Assembly: GCA_023525715.1 (NCBI GenBank)
Contig: CM042015.1
Coordinates: 87,543,750 to 87,607,749, forward strand
Source of the DNA: Cichorium intybus
Taxonomy: Eukaryota > Streptophyta > Magnoliopsida > Asterales > Asteraceae
Length of the DNA stretch: 64,000 bases
Direction of reading: 5' to 3'
Shown here: piece by piece, positions 1 to 11,558 of the stretch
How the letters are laid out: each line of letters opens with the position of its first letter
Position numbering within the stretch: the stretch's first letter is position 1
Position numbers and translations under genes: made by a program
Notes under the pieces: generated by a model
What the model was told of the DNA's origin: nothing
What the model saw: only the letters and a program-made list of their open reading frames with translations
The model's database searches: none

Positions 1-544
1 CAACCCCAGAATTTTAGTTGTTGCATGTTTTTATGTCATGGATGGATATAAACTTTAATGTTTCATCGAATTGCATATGATATGCTATCATGTATTTGAT
101 TTACCACATTTAAATATCAAAAGTTATTCTCATTAGGCTTTAAACCTAACACTTGTTTTTCTTTGCCAATATGTACCATAAGATCAAATAAGCGACTTAG
201 TTCGTGAGATTAAAGTTAGGTGATGTTTGTTTTTGAAGATGTAAAATAAGTACAGTTTTTTTTTCCACATCTGTAAAAGAATATGATGACCAGAAGTTAC
301 TAGTATGCAAAAAACAGAAGATAGTTAATTTTTTAAAGTCTGCAGACTACATAAAAATTGATTTTTTTTAACTTAAAAGACTATTCGTTAATTGTAGTTT
401 TACAATACTATTGTGAAACTAATTCATACAACTACCATAACAAAATTTTAGAAACATTCATTCTATATTTAACATTAAATGCTCAATTTGATCTCATAAA
501 TGAGCCATATATTCACCGCGCAGTTACAATACCATGTGGTTGAA

Positions 545-905
545 CTTTGTCCTCATCATCATCACCTCGTACATGATTATTTTGAAATGACCTATTATTA
601 AAATTCTCTCATTCATCGGTTGTTAAGGTAAAGGAATTTCTTTGAGGATTGTATATGTTTCCAGGTTTGTTTCTCAAATATACACATCCTACATATTTAG
701 CTTGTAGATTATCAATTGCATTTTCATTTGCTTTTGCGTCAACTCCGTGCCAAATTTTTCTTTAAGAACATTCCCTAACTTAATCTAGGAATCCTTATAC
801 AAGTTATATCCTAATCTACAAACCTTGTTTGCTTATTCAATACATGTATCTAATAAGCATTATAATGCTCATTTCGGCCATTGATGTTTTCTCCCACTTA
901 GACAA
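545..905 (-). pseudogene. Relic of a Myb/SANT-like (transposon-associated) gene
   Basis: Read on the minus strand, two frames joined by a shift give a peptide with KEKFGTELTQKQMK, then NLQAKYVGCVYLRNKPGNIY and NPQRNSFTLTTDE, followed by TGA where a tryptophan codon would continue E-x-ENF. This pattern resembles the plant Myb/SANT-like domain (Myb_DNA-bind_3) common in Harbinger-associated and L10-interacting Myb proteins. A frameshift near 735 and the in-frame stop near 605 mean it cannot be expressed as one protein. The family call is from memory of the domain and could be wrong. Confidence 0.35.
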
Positions 906-2040
906 ACTACATAACATTTCAAACATATAGAAATAAAAAACTTTCAGAAAAAAAAAACAGATTTATGAAATCAAACACAAAGGATATACAAATCAGATTT
1001 CATAAATGAAGCAAATTTCATGAAGTTCCATGTACACAACCGATTTTATAAAGTTCATATACACATCAGATTTCAGAAAACAACTTACCAAGCATATACA
1101 AATCAAATACCATATACACATCAATTTTATGGAACGACTCATGAATAAGATTTCATATAGATATTCGATTTCAAAAAGTTTCAGAAAAAAAAAAGTCGAG
1201 AAGGAGAAAAAAGACAGGCAACAGGGAGGGAAGAGAGATGTGTAGCCGACGGGAGGAAGGGCGAAGTAGTCGAGGGTGTGGATGAAGAAAGATGTTGTTG
1301 TGGGAGGAAGGCATGAAATAGGAGGCAACTGATTTTTTTTTTAGGCTTAGAAGAGGTCTGCAGGATTTGATAGCTATTTTTATTTCTTATAGGAAAAGAG
1401 GACGTGCAATGTTTTTAGGTCTGTAGTATTCTAATGACCAAATAATATTCTACTAAGATGTTTACCCGCATACATAAGTGTTCAAGAAGATCTTATACAC
1501 AAAAACAAATATCACCTTGGTAAAGGTATAAATATATGGTATGCTTTTTGTGAGAGATGCACATTGGAGAATAACTTTTGATGAAGAATATCTTTGACGT
1601 CGAAGCAACTTGATGTTATTTGAGAATTTGTAACAGTACTTGATGTATATGATGTTTATTGTTGGGCAAGTAAGTACAATATTATTTTATCATGAACTTC
1701 CGTTCACATTTTACTTTCTTAGTTTTTGAGAATCGATATACCGCAGGAATTTTGGGATGTTAAGAGGGGCCCAATTTTCAAAATGGTTCTAACCGTTATT
1801 TCCAGAACGGATTGTATTTTATTCATAACATATAAAAAAGTAAGATAGAAAAAATAGCTTTAAATAAAATTGGTTGAATATTCAAAGAGTTGAATATGTT
1901 AAAAGTCGTACAAAATATATTCAACTATTTAAGACCTCCTTAGCCGTTTTATTTAAGAAATTAAATTTCATTTTACTGTTATACTATTTTAATCATATTC
2001 AATATATCAACTATTAATCATATTTAATCACATTCATATT
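906..2040. other. AT-rich intergenic DNA, no gene seen
   Basis: There is no reading frame with recognisable similarity. Around 1000-1170 the short phrase 'cagatttcataaa' and variants recur with 'catatacacatca', giving a weak degenerate tandem pattern. The small frames over this stretch are low-complexity and have no family features. Confidence 0.6.
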
Positions 2041-2125
2041 CGTCCAACGGTATCGGTGTTGCTCTCCCTCCTTGAGATTGAGGGTTCTAGTCTTGCTAGA
2101 GCATAGGTAGAAATTAATATGTAAT
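2041..2125 (+). repeat. SINE fragment, tRNA-derived
   Basis: The stretch has a box-B-like core (gagggttctagtc) preceded by 'aacggtatcggtgttgc' and followed by 'gcataggtagaaatt'. The same order of words appears on the minus strand at 11245-11398, with 'agcggcatcagatgttgc', 'gagggttcaagtc' and 'acataggtggtatt'. Two diverged copies with an RNA polymerase III box-B-like core indicate a SINE family. This copy is short and probably 5'-truncated. Confidence 0.5.
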
Positions 2126-2509
2126 TTAAAAATAGATTAGATAGGATTAAATTTACAGTTTAAAAAAAACTATTAATAAAGTTCGTCAAAAATCAAATAA
2201 ATGATCTTAAATAAAAACTACCCATCCTAATTCAACATGTTTATTTTGTTCAGTTGCACTATTACATCCATTATTCTCTTGTCATACACCTCTCATTTAA
2301 AATAGAATCACACAAAATCCAAATAAAACAATACAATTTTCATCCTTGTTCTCAAAGTTTTCCAATAAAAAGCAAACATAAAAAGTAAAAAATAAAAAAA
2401 CAAAAACCATGGATTATATAATCCAATTTCAGCTTTTGATTGAGGCGGTTTTGAACGGTCGTGATAGAAGATGCTGGACCCCTATTCCATTGCTGCAAAA
2501 TGGAGAAAG

Positions 2510-2519
2510 ATATATAAAT
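2510..2519 (+). promoter_or_regulatory. Probable TATA box of the JMJ18-like gene
   Basis: TATATAAAT lies about 20-30 bp upstream of a pyrimidine-rich stretch (ttctacttctcttcgtttg) typical of a plant transcription start and leader. It is about 2.4 kb upstream of the start codon, which fits if the leader carries a large intron. The call rests on position and consensus only. Confidence 0.4.
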
Positions 2520-2529
2520 CCAAATTGAT

Positions 2530-4957
2530 TCTACTTCTCTTCGTTTGTTTCTTGGTTACAACAATTTCAGTTAAAAACCAGACTTGATTCTTCGTGGGTC
2601 TCTGTGGGCTTCATCTTTTTCTTTTACTTTCATTCATATTTTCATTTTTCTGTTTGACTCTTTCTTGTTTCTTCTTCACAAATTTCTTATTTTCATCTTT
2701 TTTGGATCGAATTTCGCATGATTTTTTATCGAATTTAACTCTAGCGATGCACGGAAATCGCACGGATACATGAAGGTGATGAAACCGCTCTTGTTTTCAG
2801 TTTCACCAAGAAAATAATATTCGCATATTTTTTTTTCTTTATAATACTCGGATATATTCTTTTTGTTCGTTGGGAATTATTTATTTATTGATTTAAATTG
2901 TGCATGATTATCTATTTATCTTTGTAGCATATCCTACTTTTGCCGCATTAACGATTTTTGTGGAGAAGAGTTTTAGAATGATTTTAAATGTTTCTTTAAT
3001 TAAATACATACATTATTTATCTTGATTAATAATATTTTTATTTAATACCATATCAAATTCCCCTTTCTTTTCTGGGATTTGTTTATCTTTTTAGGTTAAT
3101 TTTTACTAGTCATTGATTTGGTGTTTGGTGTTTTGTTAGTCTTGATTAGGTTGAATCTTTCCCTTTTATTTTAATTTTGTTCTTCGATTTCACCATTGTT
3201 CCTGGAAGATTGAACAATTTGGGGAACTGGGGGATTATTCTCAATTCGTAATGTCATCCGGAAATGTTCCAATTATCAACAATTTTAGAGTATCAATCAG
3301 GTTAGGGTTCTTTCTGTTGATTCTATACATGCTTACAATTTCTTAATTGCTTTTATTCTGACGTATGAAGTATATGCAATTTTGTCTCCTTATAGAAGTA
3401 GATCTATACATGCCGCCCTAAGGTTTCTTTATTAATATATTGCAATTATCTGAATTAGATCTCAGAGTTTATGATTTTGTTTGCTAGTAGCGTTTATACA
3501 TTAATCAGAGAATTCTCATCTGAAAGGGGCAAAACTTATTCTTAATAACCATAAGACATGTTTATGTATCATGTATTACCTTATATCTATACTATAGTAA
3601 TCACTATTTGCTGCCTATTTCATGTGTGACATTTGTATAATATTACTTAGATTTGTAAGAAAAGAACTATCCCTAAATTGTTATTTTGATCATCTTATAA
3701 TTAAGAGGAATTTAATGTGTTTGACAAAATTGATTATGATTATGATTTTATGCTTGTTTAGGGTCAACATAAATTGATTTGGAGAAGTAGATAAGGAGTT
3801 ATTATCGGAAAACTAATTATTGAGATAATGTAAAATTACCTGATTATCCCTAACATTAAACAGATGATTCTCCAAATGTCTAGTTACCTCATTTTGATTC
3901 TTTAAGTCGTTTATAATCAATTTGAAAATGTACATTCTAAGTAGAAATATGAAAAAAGATCATGAAGATATCAAAGGTTGACTTTTTTTGACAAGTGTAG
4001 TTACGTTTGCATGTCGGATATTGAAATGTGTAACGGTTTCAAGGGCAAATCGGTCATATGACGTGTAAAATTACTAAATATGTTACGGTGGGACCTCAGT
4101 CATAAGTCATAACACATCACCACATTGAAGAGTCCCTAGTTATTTTCGCCTTTTCTTCATTGAACTTATTCTATAAAATTGAAATAGAGGAAGGGAAAAT
4201 GAAGAAAGAAGCATTGAGGTGATGATTTTGGTGAAGAAGCATATTGGTGATTTTCATTGTTTCATCTTCTTTGGTATAATTCATTGCTCTATCTTAGCAT
4301 GATTCAAAATAGTTTTTACACTATTTAAGCATTTTTGAATGGATTTCATTCTAAAATGTGTCAGGAATGATTTTATTAAGTTTAGATTACTCGTTATCTT
4401 GTGTACCTTCAAAACTTACCATTTTGGGTAAGATATTCAACTCTATATCCACCCGATCGCCAAATTGAAACAATTACGACTTTGCCCCTTATCTATTTGT
4501 AAATATGTTTGCATGTATATGTTTATGTTTGTGTGTGTGATTTTGTATATATGTGTGCCCAATTCAAGAATGTAATCTAAAATTTTAAATTTGTGGGTGT
4601 TGAGAATTTCTTCTCTTGAATGATCTAAAAGGAAATGTATGCATTTTTCTCTTAACTTATTTTTTTTATTTTAATTTTTAGTTATTGCGATTGATGTTCC
4701 ACTATAAATTGCTAAAAAGTTCCATATTTATAATTAGTCTTATGTATCCCACTTACAAAAATTAGGCCCTACTATTTTTTTCTCATTAAATGGTGTCTGG
4801 ATAAGTGATGTTAAAAAATTATTTAAGAAAATGATGGCACACTTGAGGAAACAGAAGGAAAAAGTAATGATGGCAAATTTGTAAAAAGCTGGGACTTAAT
4901 GGGGAAAGTCTTATAAGTTTTTCTCTTTGATATCAGGGACATATAGAGTTTGATGCG
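2530..4957 (+). other. Inferred 5' leader with a large intron, JMJ18-like gene
   Basis: The first non-coding exon probably runs from about 2530 to a donor near 2776 (gatacatgaag/gtgatg). The acceptor would be 'tttgatatcag' at 4936, leaving 21 nt of leader before ATG 4958. The DNA between is AT-rich and has no supported coding frame. Large leader introns are common in plant chromatin genes. RNA evidence would be needed to fix the ends. Confidence 0.4.
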
Positions 4958-7900
4958 ATGGAAACGATTGTGAATGAAGAAATAGACACAAATATCATTA
5001 GTCAAAGTCAATGTGAGACGGTCAAAGTCAAACGTCTCCTTAGACGTACAAGTTCACCAAAATATCAACTCTCTGATACCACCCTTGCACCACAGATATC
5101 TCACAATAAGCAAATGAAGGTTCTTTTCTTTCTTTTTCTATAAAATTTTCTCTACATTTTGATCAATTTTTACCAATTGATGTTTGATATATAAGAAGCA
5201 AACAATTTGTCATCTTATTTGAATATTAATTTATGTAGGACCGGTCTTCTAAAAACACCCTGAAAGATGATCACAGTATTGAGTCCTCAGGCAGTCCTCG
5301 AAATCAAAAGGTAAGAAGTCATTGTTGTATTATAGCATCCTACTTTCATTTATTCCTATTACAACATTGTACTTTGAAGTATCTGTGACCTCTATTTTAC
5401 TTTTTAATAATGCAGATAACAGCTAGATGGGATCCCTCTGAGGCATGTAGGCCCGATGTAGATGAAGCACCAATATTTTATCCAACCACCGAGGTAATAT
5501 TTTAATTAAATTATACATTTTTTATTTTTCAAAGATATTTTACTACAATTGGTTTGCATTGGACTAGGACCATGACCTATGTCAATGGGACAAAAATTGC
5601 AAATATTTTTTGTCCCATCCAAAAATGTGCGACAAGGACTCGTTCTCAATCTCTCGTCTGTGCAAAAGACGTAAATGCCCTTCTCATCCTCATCATCAAA
5701 AATAGCCCTAGAAAAGCTTCTCCCGTCCCTTTCTGGTCATGTCCCGTGTATACACGGGACAATACTCAAATGGGACCGGACAAGCTTCTTTAGGGCTATT
5801 TTCAATGATGAGGATGAGAAGGGCATTCATGTCTTTTTACACAGACGAGAGATCGAGAGCGTTTCCTTGTCACACCTTTTTGGGAGGGACAAAAAAATTG
5901 CAATTTTTGTTCTATTGACAGTCCACTGTACATGGTACATATTAACATATACCGTTATTTTATTATTTATACGATTCTTTATTGATTAGGAATTTGAAGA
6001 TACAATTGGCTACATATCAAAAATACGACCCGTAGCAGAATCATACGGTATATGTAGAATCGTACCTCCTTCTTCCTGGAAACCTCCATGCCCTTTAATG
6101 GAAAAAAAGTTTTGGGAAGAAGCCAAATTTTCCACAAGAATCCAACAAGTCGACTTGCTCCAAAATCGGGAACCCATGAAGAAAAAAAGAGGCAGAAAAA
6201 GAAGAAGAAAAACATACACAAGAAGATGCCCTCATTCAGAATCAAATGCTTCTTCAGATAGTGATGACAAATTCGGGTTCCGGTCCGGATCCGATTTCAC
6301 ATTTGAAGAGTTTCAAAAGTTTGCAAAGAACTTCAAGGAACATTACTTTGGTATGAATGATGAAGAAAGACAGGGACTGGAACCGTCAATTGAAGAAATC
6401 GAGGGTGAATATTGGAGAATAATCGAACAGCCGACAGATGAGGTGGAGGTGTATTACGGGGCGGATTTGGAAACGGGTGTTTTCGAGAGCGGGTTCCCGA
6501 AAAAGAAGTTGGAAAATAAAGAATTGGATCCGTATGTGAAGTCGGGTTGGAATTTGAATAATTTTCCAAGATTACCGGGGTCGGTTTTGTCTTTTGAAGG
6601 ATGTGATATTTCGGGTGTTTTAGTACCGTGGTTATATGTTGGCATGTGCTTTTCGTCTTTTTGTTGGGTAAGCTTGAAGTTCTTGAATTTTAAATTACAT
6701 TTTTGGTCCCTGGGTATAGCTGATTTTTGCGATTTTGGTCCCAAAAGTTTTCTCTTGCAATTTTCGTCTTTATTTGAGGTTTTTGTAACATTTTGGTTCT
6801 ATGTTTCGAGTAAAATGACTAGACTTTTGGGACTAGAATTGAAAAAATCAGTTATACACAGGGAATAAGAATAGTCTTTTTACTTGGAATTGGGAGAAAA
6901 GACGCACAAAAACTTCAAATAAGTTCCAAAATTGAAATCGAAAACTTTTTGGGTCCAAAATTGCAAAATTCAGCAATACTCGGGGACCAAAAATGATCAT
7001 TTTACTTGGAACGGTGACACAAAACCTCTTTTAGGACCAAAACTGCAAAAGTCAACAGTACTCAAGGACCAAAAATAGTCATTTTACTTGGAAGGGTGAC
7101 CAAAAATGTTACAAGAACCTCAAATAAGGACCAAAATCACAAGAGAATTTCTTAGGCCCAAAATTGCAAAAATCAGCTATTCTCAGGGACCAAACCTGTA
7201 ATTTACTCTAATAATTTTTGTCCTCAAAATAACTCGTCCCGCATAGATAGGAAGTAAAGTTAGAATTATGAGTCCCTTATAAGCCTTAAGTTGTGGGCCA
7301 CCATGATTCTAAGTTGTTTCCTGTTCATTTTTGCGGATTTTAATTTATGCTTTTTTATTGTTTTGTAAAAAAAAGCACGTTGAAGATCACCACCTTTATT
7401 CAGTAAACTACATGCATTGGGGCGACCCGAAAATGTGGTATGGAGTACCCGGAACCCATGCAAATGCCTTGGAAGATGCAATGAGAAAACATCTTCCCGA
7501 TTTATTCAAAGAACAACCAGATTTACTCCATCAACTCGTAAGCATTATTATTATTATTATTTCATTAAGTGCTGTATAAATAAATGATTTAATGTGACAG
7601 GTTACTCAATTGAGTCCTAAAGTTTTAAAGTCTGAAGGGGTCCCGGTTTATCGAGCCTCTCAGTGTTCGGGAGAGTTTATTGTGACTTTTCCAAGGGCAT
7701 ATCATGCGGGATTTAATTGCGGTTTTAATTGTGCGGAGGCTGTCAATGTGGCGCCTGTTGATTGGCTGGAACATGGACAAGGTGCTGTCGAGCTGTACAG
7801 TCAGCAAAAGCGCAAAACATCAATTTCTCATGATAAGTTGTTACTATCGGCCGCTAAAGAAGCGGTTACGGCTTTAATTTCAAATAAAGAGACTTCTGAG

Positions 7901-9443
7901 AATTTATATTGGAAACATGTTTGTGGAAAGAATGGGATTCTTACCAATGCTGTTAAGGTAGATTATTTATTATTAATAATTAATAGTTTAATACCAATAT
8001 GTAATATTTGTCCATATCGGCCCCTAATTTTTTAAATGATATTTCAGGGGAGAGTTGAAATGGAGGTAAAAAGGATTGAAAGTCTTCAAGATAGTTTTCG
8101 GTTTCAGAAAATGGAAGACGACTTTGATACAAGTAACGAGAAAGAATGCTATCGATGTTTTTACGACTTGCACATGTCAGCTGCCAGCTGTACATGCTCA
8201 CCTGACCGGTTCGCGTGTCTAAGACATGCAAATCTTTTATGTTCGTGTGACCCCGAACAACGTTCGGTTTATCTCCGTTATACCCTCGATGAATTAACCG
8301 TACTGGTTAATTCACTCGAGGGTAACCCAGATGCCCTTGAAAAATGGGCATCTGGAAACCTTGGATTGGATTCCGAGAGGGCGTTTTCGGAAGACGATAA
8401 GTGTGTGGCTACGGTTCTAGTTAAAGAAGAAGCTCTTCAATCGGATTCAAAGGAAGAAACTTTTGATCATTGTGTGAATCAAGAGATGAATGTGGGACCC
8501 GGGTGTTTGATAGACTTGAATCTTGATAGCATTGGTTCAACAAAAGTGGAGAATAGTGATAGATCTGATGATAATAAGTTGATGGGATCGAATCTTGAGA
8601 TTGAACTTTTAAACATTGGATCGGTAGCTTTTGGAAAATTGTGGTGCAATAAGATGGCGATATTTCCAAAAGGTATGTTACTATTTCTAGCATTTAACCA
8701 CGTAATTTGTTATTTTTACATGTTTTAAGTCTAAATTTACATTTTCAGGATACCGAAGCCGTGTAAAATTCTTAAGTTTTATCAATCCTCAGGCAATGAG
8801 TAGCTACATTTCAGAAATCCATGATGGTGGTCTCATTGGTCCTCTTTTTAAGGTATCAAACTTTGACTAGTTTTATGTTACTTTCATTTACATCTTATAT
8901 TATTATCACAATAATAGTCCAGTGGCTAAATCGATAAAAAATAGTTCAGTGGCTAAATCGATATCACGGTGAAAGTACATTGTGTTTTTCTGTATTATGT
9001 GGTTAATTTTTTTACCACTCTTTAAAATCTATTTTTTTTACCATGAAATTCAGGTTTTTTTAGAAGAATGTCCAAGTGAGAGCTTTATGGAGGTCTCAGC
9101 AGATAAGTGCTGGGAACTGGTACTGCAGAGACTAAATCAAGAAATCTTGAAGGATGCTGAGTTGGCAAAGTGTGACGTGAAGCCGCCACATGGCATTAAT
9201 GGGCTTGAAATGTTCGGGTTATGTTCGCCAGCTGTTATTCAGGTATACTTACATCATGCACACATCTGTAAACAGTAAGGGAGAGGCTTGATTCTTTTTA
9301 CCTATATTAGCAACCTACTCACATTTCTTTATCAATAATAGCAAGGTACTTACAATATTTAACAGGCAATTGAGGGACTTGATCCAGAGCATAGATGTCT
9401 CGAGTATTGGAAGAACAAATTCAACCCAAATGGTAGAGAATAG
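4958..9443 (+). CDS. JMJ18: JmjC histone H3K4 demethylase, JMJ18/JMJ14 group
   Basis: Ten coding exons are inferred: 4958-5119, 5239-5310, 5416-5493, 5990-6667, 7376-7537, 7601-7957, 8048-8672, 8749-8852, 9054-9242 and 9366-9443. They give an 834-residue protein. In order it shows JmjN (APIFYPTTEEFEDTIGYIS), JmjC, a cysteine-rich C5HC2 finger (CYRCFYDLHMSAASCTCS), FYRN (GYRSRVKFLSFINP) and FYRC (EECPSESFMEVSADKCWEL). The JmjC iron ligands are visible as HVE at the start of exon 5 and the histidine of YHAGFNCGFN. In the plant KDM5/JMJ14-type group these Fe(II)/2-oxoglutarate enzymes remove methyl groups from H3K4 in the nucleus; JMJ18 is linked to flowering control. The choice of JMJ18 over JMJ14/15 leans on neighbouring genes. 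Introns 3 and 4 carry foldback elements. A basic, K/R-rich patch follows JmjN, a likely nuclear signal. Confidence 0.9.
5318..5390 (+). repeat. GCAAC-type inverted-repeat element fragment in JMJ18 intron 2
   Basis: The words 'attatagcatcctactttca', 'tttattcctattacaacatt' and 'gtactttgaag' recur in AAE14 intron 5 (13380-13470), in the remorin intron (33113-33200) and in ARF6 intron 1 (51845-52094). This is one arm of that family, filling most of a 105-bp intron. Confidence 0.5.
5566..5940. mobile_element. Foldback element in JMJ18 intron 3
   Basis: The two halves are near-complete inverted copies. The left arm has gtcaatgggacaaaaattgc, then aatgcccttctcatcctcat, then aatagccctagaaaagctt. The right arm has aagcttctttagggctattt, then atgaggatgagaagggcatt, then gcaatttttgttctattgac. 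The arms are about 165 nt and meet at a short GTCCCGTGTATACACGGGAC palindrome near 5743-5762. There is no transposase, so it is a non-autonomous element. I could not settle the target duplication, so the outer ends are approximate. Confidence 0.75.
6692..7206. mobile_element. Foldback element in JMJ18 intron 4 (TTTGGTCCC family)
   Basis: Positions 6692-6797 (aaattacatttttggtccct ... gtaacattttgg) are an inverted copy of 7097-7206 (accaaaaatgttacaagaac ... cagggaccaaacctgtaatt). The inner part repeats 'aggaccaaaa' and 'cattttacttggaa' several times in diverged form. It fills most of the 708-bp intron just before the exon with the JmjC HxE ligands. It has no coding capacity. The same TTTGGTCCC motif recurs at 43.95, 46.47 and 59.23 kb. 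Confidence 0.65.
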
Positions 9444-11244
9444 ATATTGCTGACATGGCGGAAGAAGATGAGGTTGACCATTGACTTGTTAGGATAGTTC
9501 TTTTTTTTTTCTTTTTTTTTTTTTAAATAGAAGTCTAGATCATTGATCTTGATAGTTTTCATGGTAGAAAGACAACTTATAGAGGTTTTTTCTTGTTTTA
9601 GAACATTTATTAGCATACATCTTTCATTTTCTTTTTCTTTTTTCATTCATGAAACAGAAATGAATAATAAAAAGAAAAAAGTTACTTGGAAATTTACATA
9701 TGGGATTCTGAAAAGTATATATATGTTCTCTTTGTTTGTTCGTTCGCTTGTCTAATTATGTCATCTATAAGACTATAACCATGTCCCGTGTAACAATGAA
9801 GCTTCTAGAACTAATTTTTATTGGTATTAATTTATTCATTCGCTGCAAAAAAGAAAATATATATTTTATTGTTTGAAATTGTTCGAGTAATAACTTATTT
9901 GTATATGTAGTTTGATCCAATCCATAGTCTTTTAAGTGATGAATAGTTTGATTTCAACTTATTCGAGTCATAGCCCCATGACTAGTTTGATTTTAATTTA
10001 TTTGTATATATAGATGGATCCAATCCATGAACAAGAAATAGTAATTATAGACTCGAATAATGACTCCTTTATGTCGGCCTCCTTATATTTGACCCGAGTA
10101 GTTGAGTTCATAATTGTTATTTCTTGTTCATCAAGACATCCGTGATAATAATCTATTGGTTGATACGAAATTTTATATAAGAGATCTGAGATTCAATCCT
10201 TAGCATAAGTAAATACTGTTGGTGCTGATCTTCAACTAAATTATAAGTGTCTAAGGCTAGTTAGGTATATTGGCTTAAAACCTACATTTGATTCTTTAAA
10301 CTTTGTAAAAGTTGGGCCAACTCCTTGCTAGTTTGAGTTAAATAAATTCTTTTAATCAACTACTTTTATATTATTATTAGTTAAATAAATTCTTTTGATC
10401 CACTACTTTATATTTTTTTCGGTTGTTATACCTTTTATTAATGACTTATTTGTTCTTACAATAATTACTTAAAGTAATTTGAGTGCTTTGACTAGGTGAG
10501 TTTTTACAAATAATTTTTGGTATTTGAACAACCAAAATTTTGCAGGTGGTTATTTTTATGGAGAAAAAAAAACTAACCGAATAGACACAATTTGGGTTTT
10601 CAACCAAAAAAAATCGAATAGGTTTTCAACCCTAAAAAACTAAAATAGAATGATTTTTTAACTTAAAAGAATTGAAACTTAATAATAGAAACCAAAATGA
10701 ATGATTTTTTAACCTAAAAGACTTAAAGTAAATTATAGAAATGAAAATCCAATAATGTTTCAACTCAAAAACGACGAAACTAATCACATAAACTAAAACC
10801 AAATGGGTTTTTTTTTAATAAACGAGATTTACGGTTTGGCATTGACATATACAAATGTTTGTTTATCGATGATAATAGATTATAAAATTTGATATATTCA
10901 TTTTTTCGATAAAATAAAACGCAAAGAAAAAATTATGGACAGTGGCTTCAATTGAATTTTTTAAAGTTATAGACGGGCTTTTAAAATAAAAAAACATCAT
11001 TTGAAGGTTACAATGGTCAAAATAAAACTTTTATCAATAACTATATGATATATTTAACATAAATCAAAATTGTGTAATTAAACTAGGCAAAATATAATAA
11101 TTTTTTTGTTATTAGCCTCGAAAAATAATTCTTTAACTTGCTAAAATAGAGATCACATGTTCATATCAAAATACTTATCATGCCATGACTTTAAATTTGT
11201 ATATAAAAAAATCAAAACCAAAAATGTTTGATTTTTTTTTATTT
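9444..11244. other. 3' flank of JMJ18 and AT-rich intergenic DNA with local repeats
   Basis: The JMJ18 3' UTR presumably covers the first few hundred bases. Near-duplicates are visible: 'ttatttgtatatgtag...gatccaatccat' at about 9896-9930 and again near 10000-10026; 'gttaaataaattcttttratc' at about 10338 and 10380; and 'aatgattttttaac' units in 10640-10730. No gene is supported. Confidence 0.55.
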
Positions 11245-11398
11245 TTTTTTTGGAACGGCAAACTAATCTAGTCCTACTTCTACTCCTAAACTACACCTTA
11301 ATACCACCTATGTCTCGAACAAGACTTGAACCCTCAACCTCATGGAGGAAAGGCAACATCTGATGCCGCTGGGTAGAAGCCATCCGGCACCAAAAATG
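11245..11398 (-). repeat. SINE copy just upstream of AAE14
   Basis: On the minus strand it starts 'ggtgccggatggcttc', has a box-B-like core 'gagggttcaagtc', and ends in an A-rich tail (poly-T on the plus strand at 11229-11251). Its internal words match the fragment at 2041-2125. It ends about 160 bp before the AAE14 start codon, so it lies in the promoter or leader region of that gene. Confidence 0.6.
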
Positions 11399-11558
11399 TT
11401 TGATCAAAGGGGTTTTCTACAATTCCTATTGGCATTTAGAACACATCCAAATATCCAACAGCTATGATGACATTGGTAAATGCTTTCCTATCCATGACCA
11501 AATCCATATTTGGCGCTTCCACACCTTCCGTTTGAAAACCACCCTCTCTCTAACGAAA

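Noticed and set aside
5554..5989. Two overlapping plus-strand frames between JMJ18 exons 3 and 4
   Set aside because: They lie in the foldback element in intron 3 and have no family similarity.
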